From Colwellia sp. C2M11 (GTDB taxonomy: Bacteria > Pseudomonadota > Gammaproteobacteria > Enterobacterales > Alteromonadaceae), in contig NZ_JAHKQD010000049.1 in the NCBI RefSeq assembly GCF_018860915.1, positions 54,271 to 118,270 on the forward strand: a stretch of 64,000 nucleotides of DNA. Direction: 5' to 3'. Every line of letters starts with the position of its first letter. The first letter of the stretch is position 1. Made by a program: the position numbers and the translations under genes. The notes beneath the pieces are model-generated. The model was not told the DNA's origin, did no database searches, and saw only the letters and a program-made list of their open reading frames with translations. This document shows positions 9,189 to 17,901 of the stretch, piece after piece.

Positions 9189-9387
9189 AACTTTTCCTAA
9201 TCAATACTTGGTCACTTTTAAAATTTATTACCGAGAAATCGTTAGGATTATATGTAGAATATAACCAATAAATTTTTCGATTTGAGATTATTAAACCCCA
9301 TCTATATTACTTCATTATAAGGATCAATTTTCTAATCTGCCACACTATTTATAACTCTAGCGTTATAAATAGTGATTCAGTTTAACG
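9189..9387. other. Upstream region of the FtsZ paralogue with a perfect 13-bp palindrome
   Basis: AT-rich, no gene. It contains a perfect inverted repeat, CACTATTTATAAC (9343-9355) and its complement (9362-9374), with a 6-nt loop. There is no adjacent T-run, so it looks more like an operator or a structured leader than a terminator. It lies about 155 bp upstream of the minus-strand ftsZ-like start. Confidence 0.5.
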
Positions 9388-9447
9388 AATAATCGAATAA
9401 CTAAATTAAAAGCTAAATTTACTTATTCGATTATTTTTTATTCTTTT
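9388..9447 (+). terminator. Strong hairpin with T-run, plus strand
   Basis: A 13-bp stem (9388-9400 with 9423-9435), extended inwards by pairing around CTAAATT/AAATTTA, is followed by a T-rich run (TTTTATTCTTTT). It would end a plus-strand transcript, yet no plus-strand gene precedes it for 1.4 kb. Either it protects hicB from read-through or it ends an unannotated small RNA from 9200-9390. Confidence 0.6.
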
Positions 9448-9493
9448 CAATAGTCGTTTAAAATGAGAGTAAACGTTCACTTTTTATACCGTG

Positions 9494-9625
9494 GAGTTAT
9501 CAGGGTTATCAATAGTTAGACAAATAGGGTTATCAGGGTTATTGAACAATGCTAATTTAGGGTTATTGGGGTTGTGTAGTTATTGACCTTTAGGGTTACA
9601 AGAGTTATGTTTAATTAACGATCAA
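9494..9625 (+). repeat. Four-unit degenerate 33-bp tandem repeat
   Basis: GGGTTAT-like heptamers occur in pairs 9 bp apart at 9494/9503, 9527/9536, 9560/9569 and 9593/9602. The pairs repeat every 33 bp exactly, which defines four 33-bp units ending 21 bp before the hicB-like start. The units have drifted, with only the heptamers well kept, which suggests the heptamer is the selected part. 33 bp is about three helical turns, so all sites would face the same side of the DNA. Confidence 0.75.
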
Positions 9626-9646
9626 AAATTGTACAAGGAATGAAAA

Positions 9647-10072
9647 ATGAAATATGTTGTTGTTTTTGCTAATTTACAAAATTCGGCATTATATCAGGTA
9701 ACAGTGCCAGACCTACCCGGTTGTAGTGTTAGTGTAGAATCTATTGATTTAGGATTAGAAAAAATAAGGCAAAGCATTAAAAGTCATTTGGCTATTCTTG
9801 CTGAATATGGGGAAAAAATCCCATCAGCTTTAAGCATAGAAAAACATAGACAGCAATATGCTCTCGACAATCCACATACATATTCTCAAGCTTTTTGGGC
9901 TATTGTGGATATTGATATCAGTGCATATTTAGGAAAAAGTCACAAAATTAATGTTACGCTACCTGAATTATTGATAAAACAAATTGATGAACGGGTAAGT
10001 AAAAGTTCACACTACAAAACCCGTTCAGGCTTTATAGCCAGTGCTTGTTTAATAGAGTTAGGAAAACAATAA
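9647..10072 (+). CDS. Orphan HicB-like antitoxin/regulator
   Basis: A 141-residue protein with the HicB architecture. The N-terminal partly degraded RNase-H-like fold has VTVPDLPGCSVSVESIDLGLEKIRQ (compare the usual PDLPGC-T-G-D--EA) and AILAEYGEKIPSA. The C-terminal ribbon-helix-helix DNA-binding segment is INVTLPELLIKQIDERVSK...TRSGFIASACLIEL. HicB normally neutralises the HicA mRNA interferase. No HicA (about 60 residues) is found on either side, so this is an orphan. It sits directly downstream of an ordered 33-bp repeat array that could be its operator. Confidence 0.8.
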   Translation: MKYVVVFANLQNSALYQVTVPDLPGCSVSVESIDLGLEKIRQSIKSHLAILAEYGEKIPSALSIEKHRQQYALDNPHTYSQAFWAIVDIDISAYLGKSHKINVTLPELLIKQIDERVSKSSHYKTRSGFIASACLIELGKQ

Positions 10073-10180
10073 TGTTGAGTTTATTAAGTATTATGATGAA
10101 CTAACCTTTTAAAGCACTCACCTACCCTTTCCGCCAGTTTATTAATATTTTATCTTTGTCGATGGGGAAATATAATTATG

Positions 10181-10978
10181 TTAACTACTTAACTTAACAA
10201 CCAAGCCTGAATATAAACGATAGGTTGCTGGGTAAATATTATTAGGTTTAAGAAAATCTTTATAATGCTCTGTCATAGCAAACCACTTATCTTTACCTGA
10301 CAAGCCTCGATTCTTCTTTTTGGGTAAATGATTGGCCCCTAAGCCTTTTAGCTCCCTCGCTAAATGAATAACATTTTTATAATCAAGCGTAACATCTTGG
10401 CATTTGTGCGCCACGATATTTGAGTGTGATGTATTAAAATATTGGTCAAGCTGCTCTTCTGTCTTAAAATCAATAACATGTTGATCATCATCTACTTTTT
10501 TCCATGATGATTTTAACTCGTGTAATGTACCATCAACTAAGGTAGTAAAAACAATGGTGCCACCTGGTTTAAGTACTCTTAACATTTCTTTAATGGCAAT
10601 ATCAAGCGGCTGACACCATTGCAGCACTAAATTAGAATATATAAAGTCGACAGTTTCGTTTTGTAAGGGAACTTTATGTGCATCGGCTTCAAGCCAAACT
10701 ATATTTTCATTTCGACAACTTTTTGCAAACTCAAGCATTTTTTTAGAAAAATCTAACCCTATAACTTGGTCATAGGATGATGCTAATACATCAGTAAAAA
10801 AACCTGTGCCTGAGCCTAAATCAAGTACGGTAAGTGCACTTTTTTTGGGTAACCAAGGCATTAAATGTTTTCCAGAAAAACGTTGTAACCTAGCTGAAAT
10901 ATCATAAGACTTACTAGCGGAGCCAAAACTCTCCGCTATTTTTATTTTATTTTTATTATTTAACTTTGTTATGCTCAT
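10181..10978 (-). CDS. bioC: Malonyl-ACP O-methyltransferase BioC
   Basis: A 265-residue SAM-dependent methyltransferase. Motif I is VLDLGSGTGFFTDVLAS (about residues 49-65), followed by VIGLDFSKKMLEFAK, and motifs ADAHKVPLQNETVDFIYSNLVLQWC and MLRVLKPGGTIVFTTL. The order and the BioC-typical LQWC support malonyl-ACP O-methyltransferase, which masks malonyl-ACP to start pimelate synthesis for biotin. The N-terminal IAESFGSASKSYDISARLQR is also BioC-like. bioB lies upstream on the same strand, but 650 bp and a terminator separate them, so bioC is transcribed independently. Confidence 0.85.
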   Translation of the reverse strand: MSITKLNNKNKIKIAESFGSASKSYDISARLQRFSGKHLMPWLPKKSALTVLDLGSGTGFFTDVLASSYDQVIGLDFSKKMLEFAKSCRNENIVWLEADAHKVPLQNETVDFIYSNLVLQWCQPLDIAIKEMLRVLKPGGTIVFTTLVDGTLHELKSSWKKVDDDQHVIDFKTEEQLDQYFNTSHSNIVAHKCQDVTLDYKNVIHLARELKGLGANHLPKKKNRGLSGKDKWFAMTEHYKDFLKPNNIYPATYRLYSGLVVKLSS

Positions 10979-11403
10979 TTACTTAACGGCCTGTTTAATT
11001 TATACTTTAACTTATTGATATACTAGATAATAATAACATGACGAACGAGTAACACGTAACCAAATGAATGGTGGTTGAAATCATTTATAGGAAAATTTAT
11101 ATTAAATAACCCACCTTTAACCGCGCAATATTATTATCTTTATATTTTCATCTAGAACTACACAACAATACTTTTATGACTGTCATAACCCAATTGAAAA
11201 TATGGTCGTTACTACCGTTGAAATAGCATAATAGCATTTGCCATGATAATGACTTTGACTACCTATATCGTTGTTCGAGTAAGTACTATATTGTTCAAGG
11301 GAACAAAATAATGCCACATTTACAGCAAAGCCACTAGAGAATAATTATCATTTAAATTTATTAAAAGGTAGATAAGCTTTATTTTCTGAAGTTTTATAAA
11401 TAT
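10979..11403. other. Non-coding stretch between bioC and the bioB terminator
   Basis: About 425 bp with no convincing open frame on either strand. I see no BirA-like operator here, unlike upstream of bioB. It presumably includes the bioC promoter. Confidence 0.5.
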
Positions 11404-11458
11404 AAAAAAACCAGTCGTTAAACTTGAGTATAACTCAAATTTAACGACTGGTTTTTAT
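11404..11458. terminator. Large bidirectional terminator hairpin after bioB
   Basis: A 17-bp stem (11406-11422 with 11440-11456) flanks a second inner stem TTGAGT/ACTCAA with a 3-nt loop, making a nearly perfect 50-nt palindrome. The A-run on the left and T-run on the right allow termination on both strands. Its main client is minus-strand bioB, whose stop is 168 bp to the right. Confidence 0.85.
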
Positions 11459-11625
11459 TTGAAACCTCTTATTCCAACCTAACTTGCTATGTGATCATTT
11501 CTACTGGTTATAATAACGATGAAGTTGCCCGTTTTTTACATATAAAATTGTTCACTTAATGAATGAAGCTGTTATTGTTGTACCTACTTTACTTGTTAAT
11601 TTTCATAGGGCGACAAAGATTTTAA

Positions 11626-12699
11626 TCAACAGTTTGCTTCGTAGAATAAATCTTTATATTGGTCATTAACCAAAGATGTTTTAAGGGCGAGCTCTTGTGA
11701 TACGCTTTCATCAGTAATTATTTCAGTATTGATACCGAGTTTGCTAAATAATAGTGAATCTTGATCTGTTTCCGGATTTTGAGTAGTTAGTAACTTACAA
11801 CCATAAAATATTGAGTTAGCCCCCGCTAGGAAACATAAAGATTGCATTTGCTCATTCATTTCGGCTCGTCCTGCAGACAGACGTACATGTGATTTTGGCA
11901 TCATGATACGTGCAACTGCAATACAGCGAATAAAATCAAAACTTTCTAAATCATCAACATCTGCTAGTGGCGTCCCTTCTACTTTGACCAACATGTTAAT
12001 TGGCACACTTTCTGGCTGCTGGGGTAAATTTGCTAATTGTACTAATAGTGAGCATCTATCAGTCGCACTTTCTCCTAAACCAACAATACCGCCACTGCAA
12101 ACTTTCATACCTGCACTACGTACATGTTCTAATGTGTCTAGCCTATCTTGATAAGTACGTGTGGTGATAATTTGATCATAATGCTCTGGTGATGTATCAA
12201 GGTTGTGATTGTAATAGTCAAGTCCAGCATCTTGTAGTTGTTTTGCTTGCACTTTATCTAACATACCTAGGGTCATACAAGATTCTAATCCTAAAGCCTT
12301 AACTCCTTTAATCATCTCTAACACTATTGGCATATCTCGAGCTTTAGGATTTCGCCAAGCAGCCCCCATACAAAAACGCGTTGACCCCATTTCCTTAGCT
12401 TTTGCTGCGGCTTCAAGTACTTTTTCTAACTCAAGTAAACGCTCTTTTTCTAAATTTGTTTTATTACGTGCACTCTGTGAACAATATTTACAATCTTCAG
12501 GACAAGCACCAGTTTTAATTGATAATAACGTACTAACTTGAACTTCATTTGCATTAAAATGTTGTCGATGAACCGTTTGTGCTTTAAACATTAAATCATT
12601 AAAAGGAAGATCAAATAGTGCTTGAACCTCTGTTACAGTCCAATGATGGCGAAGGTTGTCATTATTTTCTGAATTAGCAGGAAGAATTACTTTTGACAT
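11626..12699 (-). CDS. bioB: Biotin synthase BioB
   Basis: A radical-SAM enzyme that inserts sulfur into dethiobiotin. The CxxxCxxC cluster motif CPEDCKYC (Cys66, 70, 73) is followed by SQSARNK, and the [2Fe-2S] region and the conserved [21 protein letters not shown] and RLSAGRAEM segments are present. The start is placed at ATG 12699 (357 residues, [10 protein letters not shown]), because the upstream open frame to 12795 overlaps a promoter and a BirA-type operator. It is a single-gene unit; bioA, bioF and bioD are not in the window. Confidence 0.95.
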   Translation of the reverse strand: MSKVILPANSENNDNLRHHWTVTEVQALFDLPFNDLMFKAQTVHRQHFNANEVQVSTLLSIKTGACPEDCKYCSQSARNKTNLEKERLLELEKVLEAAAKAKEMGSTRFCMGAAWRNPKARDMPIVLEMIKGVKALGLESCMTLGMLDKVQAKQLQDAGLDYYNHNLDTSPEHYDQIITTRTYQDRLDTLEHVRSAGMKVCSGGIVGLGESATDRCSLLVQLANLPQQPESVPINMLVKVEGTPLADVDDLESFDFIRCIAVARIMMPKSHVRLSAGRAEMNEQMQSLCFLAGANSIFYGCKLLTTQNPETDQDSLLFSKLGINTEIITDESVSQELALKTSLVNDQYKDLFYEANC

Positions 12700-12732
12700 G
12701 ATTACTCGATTACATCTAATTAAATTAGCGAA

Positions 12733-12787
12733 TAGTCTAGTCGGCGCCTCTTGCTTGTCAATACACGCCAGCCATTTATGTTGACAT
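12733..12787 (-). promoter_or_regulatory. BirA-type operator over the bioB promoter
   Basis: Two inverted 9-mers, TTGTCAATA (12755-12763) and TGTTGACAT (12779-12787), are separated by exactly 15 bp, matching the known BirA layout TTGTAAACC-N15-GGTTTACAA with a few substitutions. On the minus strand the proximal half-site overlaps TTGACA, followed after 16 bp by TAGACT, a good sigma-70 promoter. BirA bound with biotinyl-AMP would block it. The bioB start is 56 bp downstream. Confidence 0.75.
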
Positions 12788-12909
12788 GCGTACAAATAAA
12801 AAGCATGTTATTCATAACTGAGTTAACATTTTTGGAAGGTTAATTTATTTCAATGTTTATGGCTCTCCCGAAAGAGCAAATACTGATATAAAATCAGTTA
12901 TAACATGAT

Positions 12910-13308
12910 TCAAAAAACACTATTCTTGGTCGTTAAAATGTGTTGTAGAATTATTAATAGCCATAATAAGTTAATAATTAACAGGAAATAAGCACTATAA
13001 TTTGTATTATCACTACGCCTTCTACTTCGGTATTTATCTATTAACGTAGATGTATAAATTCCCGCAGCACTAAACCAGATAACAAGATATAAATATCCTG
13101 TTAACGGTGTTAACCAAAACTGTCGCACTTCAATATCATGGTAACGTAAAACGCCATAATCTGTTTCGGGGGCAACGAAAAAAGAAATAATCACTGAGAA
13201 AAAAAAAGCAAGCCAACTACAAGCCGTTAATGTTCTTGCTAATGAGTACCAAAAGTCAGCCGACTTTCTACGTTCTTTTATTGGTCGTCTTTGCTCTATT
13301 TTCATCAT
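12910..13308 (-). CDS. Hypothetical three-helix membrane protein
   Basis: A 132-residue protein of unrecognised family. The N-terminus is strongly basic (IEQRRPIKERRKSADFW). There are then helices at about 30-48 (SWLAFFFSVIISFFVA), 68-86 (LTGYLYLVIWFSAAGIY) and 107-126 (YFLLIINLLWLLIILQHIL), with a basic loop KYRSRRRSDN between the last two. Start choice between 13308 and 13305 (two ATGs) is trivial. It is probably an inner-membrane protein; there are no enzymatic motifs. Confidence 0.7.
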   Translation of the reverse strand: MMKIEQRRPIKERRKSADFWYSLARTLTACSWLAFFFSVIISFFVAPETDYGVLRYHDIEVRQFWLTPLTGYLYLVIWFSAAGIYTSTLIDKYRSRRRSDNTNYSAYFLLIINLLWLLIILQHILTTKNSVF

Positions 13309-13453
13309 GTTTCTACTTTTTTAGCCAATATTATTATTTTTTTGAAATATAGTTTATTAATTTAGTAAGTTTTACTTGTTAAACATAATAGTCACGGTAA
13401 CATAACCACCTTAAAAAATTCAGTACATTTGATACAATATAAGAGGTCATTAC

Positions 13454-14854
13454 ATGTCAGTTATAGCAATTACTGATGTATTAGCAGGCAAATATCCTGT
13501 TAATGAAACTATCACCGTACATGGTTGGATTAGAACTCGCCGTGATTCAAAAGCAGGTATTTCTTTTTTAGCAGTTCATGACGGATCATGCTTTGATGCA
13601 ATTCAAGCTATCGTACCGAGTGATCTTAATAATTATCAAGATGATGTTCTTAAGCTAACTACGGGCTGTGCTGTTAAAGTTACGGGTATATTAGTTGAAT
13701 CACCGGGTAAAGGTCAATCTTTTGAAGTTCAAGCAACAGCAGTGGAAGTACTAGGATTTGTTGAAGATCCTGATACTTATCCAATGGCTGCTAAACGCCA
13801 TAGTATTGAATTTTTACGTGAACAAGCGCATCTACGCCCACGTACAAATATTGGTGGTGCTGTAACACGTGTTCGTAACTGTTTAGCCCAAGCTATCCAT
13901 AGATTTTTACACAGTAAAGGTTACTTTTGGATCAGTACACCACTTATTACCGGTAGTGATTGTGAAGGCGCCGGCGAGATGTTCCGTGTTAGTACTTTAG
14001 ATATGGAAAACTTACCACGCAATGACGCTGGTACAGTAGATTACAATAAAGACTTTTTTGGTAAAGAAACCTTTTTAACCGTTTCTGGCCAATTAAACGT
14101 TGAAACTTATTGTAACGCGTTATCAAAAGTGTATACATTTGGCCCAACATTTAGAGCAGAAAACTCTAACACTTCTCGTCACTTAGCCGAGTTTTGGATG
14201 GTAGAACCTGAAATCGCGTTTGCTAATTTATCAGATGCTGCCGATTTAGCAGAAGAAATGCTTAAATACGTATTAAAAGCTGTGTTAGATGAACGTGCTG
14301 ATGATATGGCCTTCTTCCAACAACGTGTAGATAAAACAGTTATTGAAAGATTAACCTCTGTTATCGAAACAGATTTTGTTCGTTTAGATTATACCGACGC
14401 TATTACTATTTTAGAAAACTGTGGTAAAACATTTGAAAATCCTGTTTCTTGGGGTGTAGATTTAAACTCAGAGCATGAACGTTTCTTAGCTGAAGAACAC
14501 TTTAATGGCCCTGTTGTTTTACAAAACTACCCGAAAGATATTAAGTCTTTCTATATGCGATTAAATGATGACGGAAAAACTGTTGCCGCGATGGACATTT
14601 TAGCACCTGGCATTGGTGAAATTATTGGTGGTAGCCAACGTGAAGAACGTCTTGATGTCTTAGATAGTCGTTTAGAAGAAATGGGCTTAGATACTGCTGA
14701 TTATAGTTGGTATCGTGATCTTCGTCGTTACGGCACTGTACCACATTCAGGTTTCGGCTTAGGTTTTGAACGTTTAGTTGCTTATGCTACTGGTATGCAA
14801 AACGTACGTGACGTTATTCCGTTCCCAAGAACACCGAATAACGCTTCGTTCTAG
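13454..14854 (+). CDS. asnS: Asparaginyl-tRNA synthetase
   Basis: A 466-residue class IIb synthetase of normal length. The N-terminal OB-fold ([24 protein letters not shown]) binds the anticodon. Class II motif 2 is [25 protein letters not shown], and motif 3 is [27 protein letters not shown]. The specificity insert typical of AsnRS ([14 protein letters not shown]) separates it from AspRS. It charges tRNA-Asn with asparagine in the cytosol. Stand-alone gene followed by a long imperfect palindrome. Confidence 0.97.
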   Translation: MSVIAITDVLAGKYPVNETITVHGWIRTRRDSKAGISFLAVHDGSCFDAIQAIVPSDLNNYQDDVLKLTTGCAVKVTGILVESPGKGQSFEVQATAVEVLGFVEDPDTYPMAAKRHSIEFLREQAHLRPRTNIGGAVTRVRNCLAQAIHRFLHSKGYFWISTPLITGSDCEGAGEMFRVSTLDMENLPRNDAGTVDYNKDFFGKETFLTVSGQLNVETYCNALSKVYTFGPTFRAENSNTSRHLAEFWMVEPEIAFANLSDAADLAEEMLKYVLKAVLDERADDMAFFQQRVDKTVIERLTSVIETDFVRLDYTDAITILENCGKTFENPVSWGVDLNSEHERFLAEEHFNGPVVLQNYPKDIKSFYMRLNDDGKTVAAMDILAPGIGEIIGGSQREERLDVLDSRLEEMGLDTADYSWYRDLRRYGTVPHSGFGLGFERLVAYATGMQNVRDVIPFPRTPNNASF

Positions 14855-14867
14855 TAGCTATTAATAA

Positions 14868-14950
14868 TGTAGGTTGGAATTTATTCCGACTATTTATGTC
14901 GATATCTTGTTAAACAAGAGTCATGTCGTATTAAAGTACAACCTACATTT
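14868..14950. repeat. Imperfect inverted repeat element between asnS and a nitroreductase gene
   Basis: The outer ends AATGTAGGTTG and CAACCTACATT are exact complements, and inner CGAC/GTCG blocks also pair, leaving about 30 nt in the middle. With arms of about 25 nt it resembles small palindromic extragenic elements (TGTAGGTTG...CAACCTACA) that recur in Alteromonadales and Vibrio genomes. It may act as a bidirectional terminator for the converging genes. Confidence 0.6.
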
Positions 14951-15491
14951 ATTTCCAATAAGTTACTTTTTCTTCAAAACTCTTACTGGCTTTCAGTCCT
15001 TGTTCTTTACAAGGTGTTCCAATATATAAAAAACCTATAATTTCATCTTCTTTATTAACACCTAAGCCCTGTTTTACTTGTTCATTAGAGGCTAGTTCAC
15101 CTGTACGCCATATTGCCCCAAATCCTAAAGTATAAGCTGCCATTTGCATTGCATGAGCACAGCAGCCAGCAGTTATTAGTTGCTCCTGAGTCGGTACTTT
15201 TTCATGTTGAGTAAACTCTGAGCTAATGACAATTACCATTGGCGCTCGAAATGGCATTTTTGCAATTTTTTCAAGGTTAGCCGTTTGTTGATCACTGCTA
15301 GCAACAAATAAATCGCTTAAACGCTGTAATCCGTCATCGGTTATTACCGTAAAGTGCCAAGGTTTCAAACAAGCATGATCAGGAACACGCATACCTGCGG
15401 CTAAAATTTGTTCTAATGCTTGCTTATCTGGTGCAGGTGAAGTAACTAAAGGGTTAGACTGACGCTGTAACAGTAATTCAATGCCTTTCAT
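14949..15491 (-). CDS. YdjA-like nitroreductase
   Basis: A 180-residue FMN-dependent nitroreductase. The sequence tracks E. coli YdjA throughout: LLLQRQSNPLV-PAPDKQALEQILAAGMRVPDHACLKPWHFTVI, FRAPMVIVI, MQMAAYTLGFGAIWRTGELA and EIIGFLYIGTP. YdjA is among the smallest enzymes of its fold and forms a homodimer; its natural substrate is unresolved. Converges with asnS. Confidence 0.9.
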   Translation of the reverse strand: MKGIELLLQRQSNPLVTSPAPDKQALEQILAAGMRVPDHACLKPWHFTVITDDGLQRLSDLFVASSDQQTANLEKIAKMPFRAPMVIVISSEFTQHEKVPTQEQLITAGCCAHAMQMAAYTLGFGAIWRTGELASNEQVKQGLGVNKEDEIIGFLYIGTPCKEQGLKASKSFEEKVTYWK

Positions 15492-15597
15492 AAATAAAAT
15501 ATATAAGTTGGTAAACGATAGTTAAGTGTATAACGACCATTTCTTTTACGCACGACTTTATTCAATAAAATAAATCATTTACTCTTTGTATTATTGC

Positions 15598-15780
15598 TTG
15601 ACTTAACACGTAAGCAACAGCACTATAATTTACCTATTAAGTTTAAGCCATTTGACATTTCATAGGTTACTTAATACGGAATCTTATTTAAAGCGCTTTG
15701 TAATAGTAAGGTTCTAAATGACATGTTTAATAAATGATGACGGTTTAATACCTAATAAATATATTTTAAAAATTAAATAA
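15598..15780 (+). promoter_or_regulatory. Putative promoter and first leader frame upstream of the EamA gene
   Basis: TATAAT at 15624-15629 is preceded by TTAACA (15-bp spacing) or TTGACT (20-bp spacing), a plausible but not ideal sigma-70 promoter. Downstream is a 20-codon frame starting at ATG 15718 with AAGG 6 nt upstream. It is unclear whether this short frame is translated for its own sake. Confidence 0.35.
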
Positions 15781-15792
15781 GTAATTACCATA

Positions 15793-15912
15793 ATGAACGT
15801 TTTTCATACAAAGCAAGCCTTGGTGCTCAATCAAAACTTAATTTTGTTAACGCGATGTTGGCAAAGTCAGGTTATTCGACTGTGGCCAAATTATGCGGAG
15901 CGTTCAAGTTAA
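15793..15912 (+). CDS. Possible 39-residue leader peptide
   Basis: The short frame starts MNVFHTKQALVLNQNLILL and continues TRCWQSQVIRLWPNYAERSS. It has no strong Shine-Dalgarno of its own. It ends 30 bp before an intrinsic terminator. TGCGG (15894-15898) near its stop codon can pair with CCGCA (15946-15950) in the left arm of that terminator, so ribosome position on this frame could decide between terminator and antiterminator. Leu-rich and Trp-containing codons would be the sensor. This is an inference from layout, not a recognised family. Confidence 0.35.
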   Translation: MNVFHTKQALVLNQNLILLTRCWQSQVIRLWPNYAERSS

Positions 15913-15942
15913 TAATAGATAGTTTAGTTAACCATAATATTC

Positions 15943-15976
15943 AAGCCGCAGAAATCCTCTTTTGCGGCTTTTTTAT
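15943..15976 (+). terminator. Intrinsic terminator / attenuator upstream of the EamA gene
   Basis: AAGCCGCA (15943-15950) pairs with TGCGGCTT (15963-15970), followed by a T-run. It stands 81 bp before the transporter start and after a short open frame, the usual position of a transcription attenuator. Confidence 0.75.
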
Positions 15977-16056
15977 ATTCCAACTTTTATTGTGATAAAT
16001 AAAACATTCCGTAAAAGACACTGTAATCAACAAGAAATAATAAAAAGGAGCGTCAA

Positions 16057-16980
16057 ATGCAAGTGTCTATTGCCTATATGGTAGTTTTGTTAATCTGGTC
16101 TACTACCCCCTTAGCTATCGTTTGGAGTAGTGAATCAATCAATCCTACTATGGCTGTTCTTTTACGCATGCTGATCGCAGTAGTGTTAGGTGGCCTTATT
16201 ATAGTTACCAGGAAAATAGCATTTCCTTGGCACCCAAAAGCGGTACGTTTATATGCTTTTTCTGCGTTAGGAATATTTGGTGGTATGTCATTCTCTTATC
16301 TTGCGGCGGGGTATTTATCTTCAGGAGTTTTATCATTAGTTTTTGGTTTAGCCCCAGCTTTCTCAGCTATCCTAGCACGAAGGATACTTGCAGAGCCTAA
16401 AATATCAGTGTTAAGAAAGTTATCTATGGCACTTTCTTTTGCTGGGTTAGGTTTAGTCTGCGCCAATAATTTATCATTAAGTTCTGACAGTATTTATGGT
16501 TTTATATTTGTTTTAATCGCCGTATTTTTATTTAGTTTAAGCAGTGTATTAGTTAAAAGTGTGTCATTAGCTATTCACCCTATGGCAACAACCGTTGGCG
16601 CACTGGCTTTATCTATGCCTTTATTTATTATCAATTGGCTTTTTTTGGATGGTAGTCTTGATACCGACCAATGGGAGCCAAGATCAATATGGGCAACATT
16701 ATATCTAGGTATATTCGGTTCATTAATTGGCTTTGTCGCTTATTTTTTTGTATTGCAAAGATTAACAGCAAGTACCGTTGCCTTAATTACATTAATTACA
16801 CCTGTTATCGCCTTAAGTTTAGGCGCAGTACTAAATAATGAAGTGATTCATAGCCAATTAATTGTTGGTGCACTATTAGTAATATCTGGATTGGCTATGT
16901 ATCACTGGGGGGAGATTTTTGTTGTTAAATATCAACAAAAAAAAATTATACTTAGAAATAATGTAATGGATAAAGAGTAA
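16057..16980 (+). CDS. EamA-family (DMT) transporter
   Basis: A 307-residue inner-membrane protein with about ten helices in two EamA repeats. The N-terminal MVVLLIWSTTPLAIVWSSE and the second-repeat YLGIFGSLIGFVAYFFVLQRLTAS followed by LITLITPVIALSLGAVLNNE are characteristic. Members usually export amino acids or metabolites. A good ribosome-binding site (AAGGAGCG) precedes ATG 16057. The gene lies downstream of an attenuator-like leader, which hints that its substrate or a related amino acid controls it. Confidence 0.88.
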   Translation: MQVSIAYMVVLLIWSTTPLAIVWSSESINPTMAVLLRMLIAVVLGGLIIVTRKIAFPWHPKAVRLYAFSALGIFGGMSFSYLAAGYLSSGVLSLVFGLAPAFSAILARRILAEPKISVLRKLSMALSFAGLGLVCANNLSLSSDSIYGFIFVLIAVFLFSLSSVLVKSVSLAIHPMATTVGALALSMPLFIINWLFLDGSLDTDQWEPRSIWATLYLGIFGSLIGFVAYFFVLQRLTASTVALITLITPVIALSLGAVLNNEVIHSQLIVGALLVISGLAMYHWGEIFVVKYQQKKIILRNNVMDKE

Positions 16981-17023
16981 ACAACAATCATCAATAAGCA
17001 GCTGATTTATTTTGTTATTTTCC

Positions 17024-17224
17024 TTAACTACTATTTTGCTCAGTTGGCAAAGGAGCGTTAATATCAATTCCTGACAAATAGGTTATTCTAGAATGATCTG
17101 AACATTCATCTATATTGGTATCATCGCGCTCAAACCAGTTAAATTGATTTATTACCGGTATATTAGCTTCAATAGGTTTGTTAGAGCGAAAAAGTTTAGG
17201 TAACTTAATATTTGAAAAGTTCAT
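17024..17224 (-). CDS. Small hypothetical protein, 66 residues
   Basis: A short soluble protein (MNFSNIKLPKLFRSNKPIEAN...) with no membrane segment and no recognised motif. It lies downstream of the BON-domain gene on the same strand, but a GC-rich terminator separates them. AAGGACAGGA lies 12-20 nt upstream of its ATG, which is a little far. It may be real and lineage-specific, or spurious. Confidence 0.4.
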   Translation of the reverse strand: MNFSNIKLPKLFRSNKPIEANIPVINQFNWFERDDTNIDECSDHSRITYLSGIDINAPLPTEQNSS

Positions 17225-17256
17225 AATGGCAATGTCCTGTCCTTGTTACTTGATAA

Positions 17257-17280
17257 AGCCGCGCCAACTTAGGCGCGGTT
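17257..17280 (-). terminator. GC-rich terminator after the BON-domain gene
   Basis: CCGCGCC (17259-17265) and GGCGCGG (17272-17278) form a 7-bp GC stem, unusual in this AT-rich DNA. On the minus strand it is followed by CTTTATC. It lies 18 bp beyond the BON-domain stop codon. Confidence 0.75.
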
Positions 17281-17297
17281 AAACTGTTTAAAAATGT

Positions 17298-17867
17298 TTA
17301 GTTACTTGCTACTAACTCTTTTAAAACAAGTTTATTAACAACATTGGTAACATCATTTGTATTCATTGCGATGGCAACAGCTAGATCACGCTCTGATTCC
17401 GATGCTACATTACCTTCCAGCGTAACAACGCCCTTATCAACTTCTACTTCGATGTCTAATCCACTGATCTGTGATTCAAACAACAACCTTGTTTTAACCA
17501 CTGTTTCCACTTTAGAGTCCTTGAGATTTTGCATTATCTCAACATCTTTTCCTTGTGTATTATTATCATCAATAACCGATAACATATTATTAACTTTGGT
17601 GACACCTTCAAGAGAAGCTACCAGCTCTTCTGCTAAAGCTTTGTCGACAGAGTTTTTCACTTTACCTGTTAGAATAACGGTACCGTTTTTAACGTCGGTA
17701 TTAATATCGAAAGAATTTAAATTGCCGTTAAATAGCAGTGTAGATTCAGCTTTTCCATCTATCCATGCATCTTTAGCATTATCTTTCCAAGTGTTTTCTG
17801 CACTAACATTTAAAGAAGCTGTACTAATAGCAGTCGCGATAATAATTGAAAGAGTTGTATTTTTCAT
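17298..17867 (-). CDS. Periplasmic protein with two BON domains
   Basis: A 189-residue OsmY-like protein. A signal peptide (MKNTTLSIIIATAISTASLNVSA) is followed by two BON domains: FNGNLNSFDINTDVKNGTVILTGKV with VTKVNNMLSV, and LLFESQISGLDIEVEVDKGVVTLEGNV with VTNVVNKLVL. BON proteins act at the envelope, often in osmotic or membrane stress. Upstream is a sigma-54-type promoter (17902-17917) and two copies of a GTAA-N3-TTAC box. It is divergent from an NtrC-type regulator gene, which makes it a likely target of that regulator. Confidence 0.88.
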   Translation of the reverse strand: MKNTTLSIIIATAISTASLNVSAENTWKDNAKDAWIDGKAESTLLFNGNLNSFDINTDVKNGTVILTGKVKNSVDKALAEELVASLEGVTKVNNMLSVIDDNNTQGKDVEIMQNLKDSKVETVVKTRLLFESQISGLDIEVEVDKGVVTLEGNVASESERDLAVAIAMNTNDVTNVVNKLVLKELVASN

Positions 17868-17901
17868 ATTTGTTCTCCTGTTAAAAGTTCATTAGTACTA
17901 T

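Noticed and set aside
9494..9625. The 33-bp array as a CRISPR
   Set aside because: Units are contiguous and degenerate with no unique spacers between conserved repeats, and no cas genes are near.
10073..10180. Search for a hicA toxin gene beside the HicB-like gene
   Set aside because: No frame of about 60 codons with the HicA Gly/His pattern exists on either strand within 500 bp on either side.
17344..17895. A long plus-strand frame opposite the BON-domain gene
   Set aside because: It is the antisense shadow of a gene with a clear signal peptide and two BON domains; it has no ribosome-binding site and a low-complexity Ser/Thr product.
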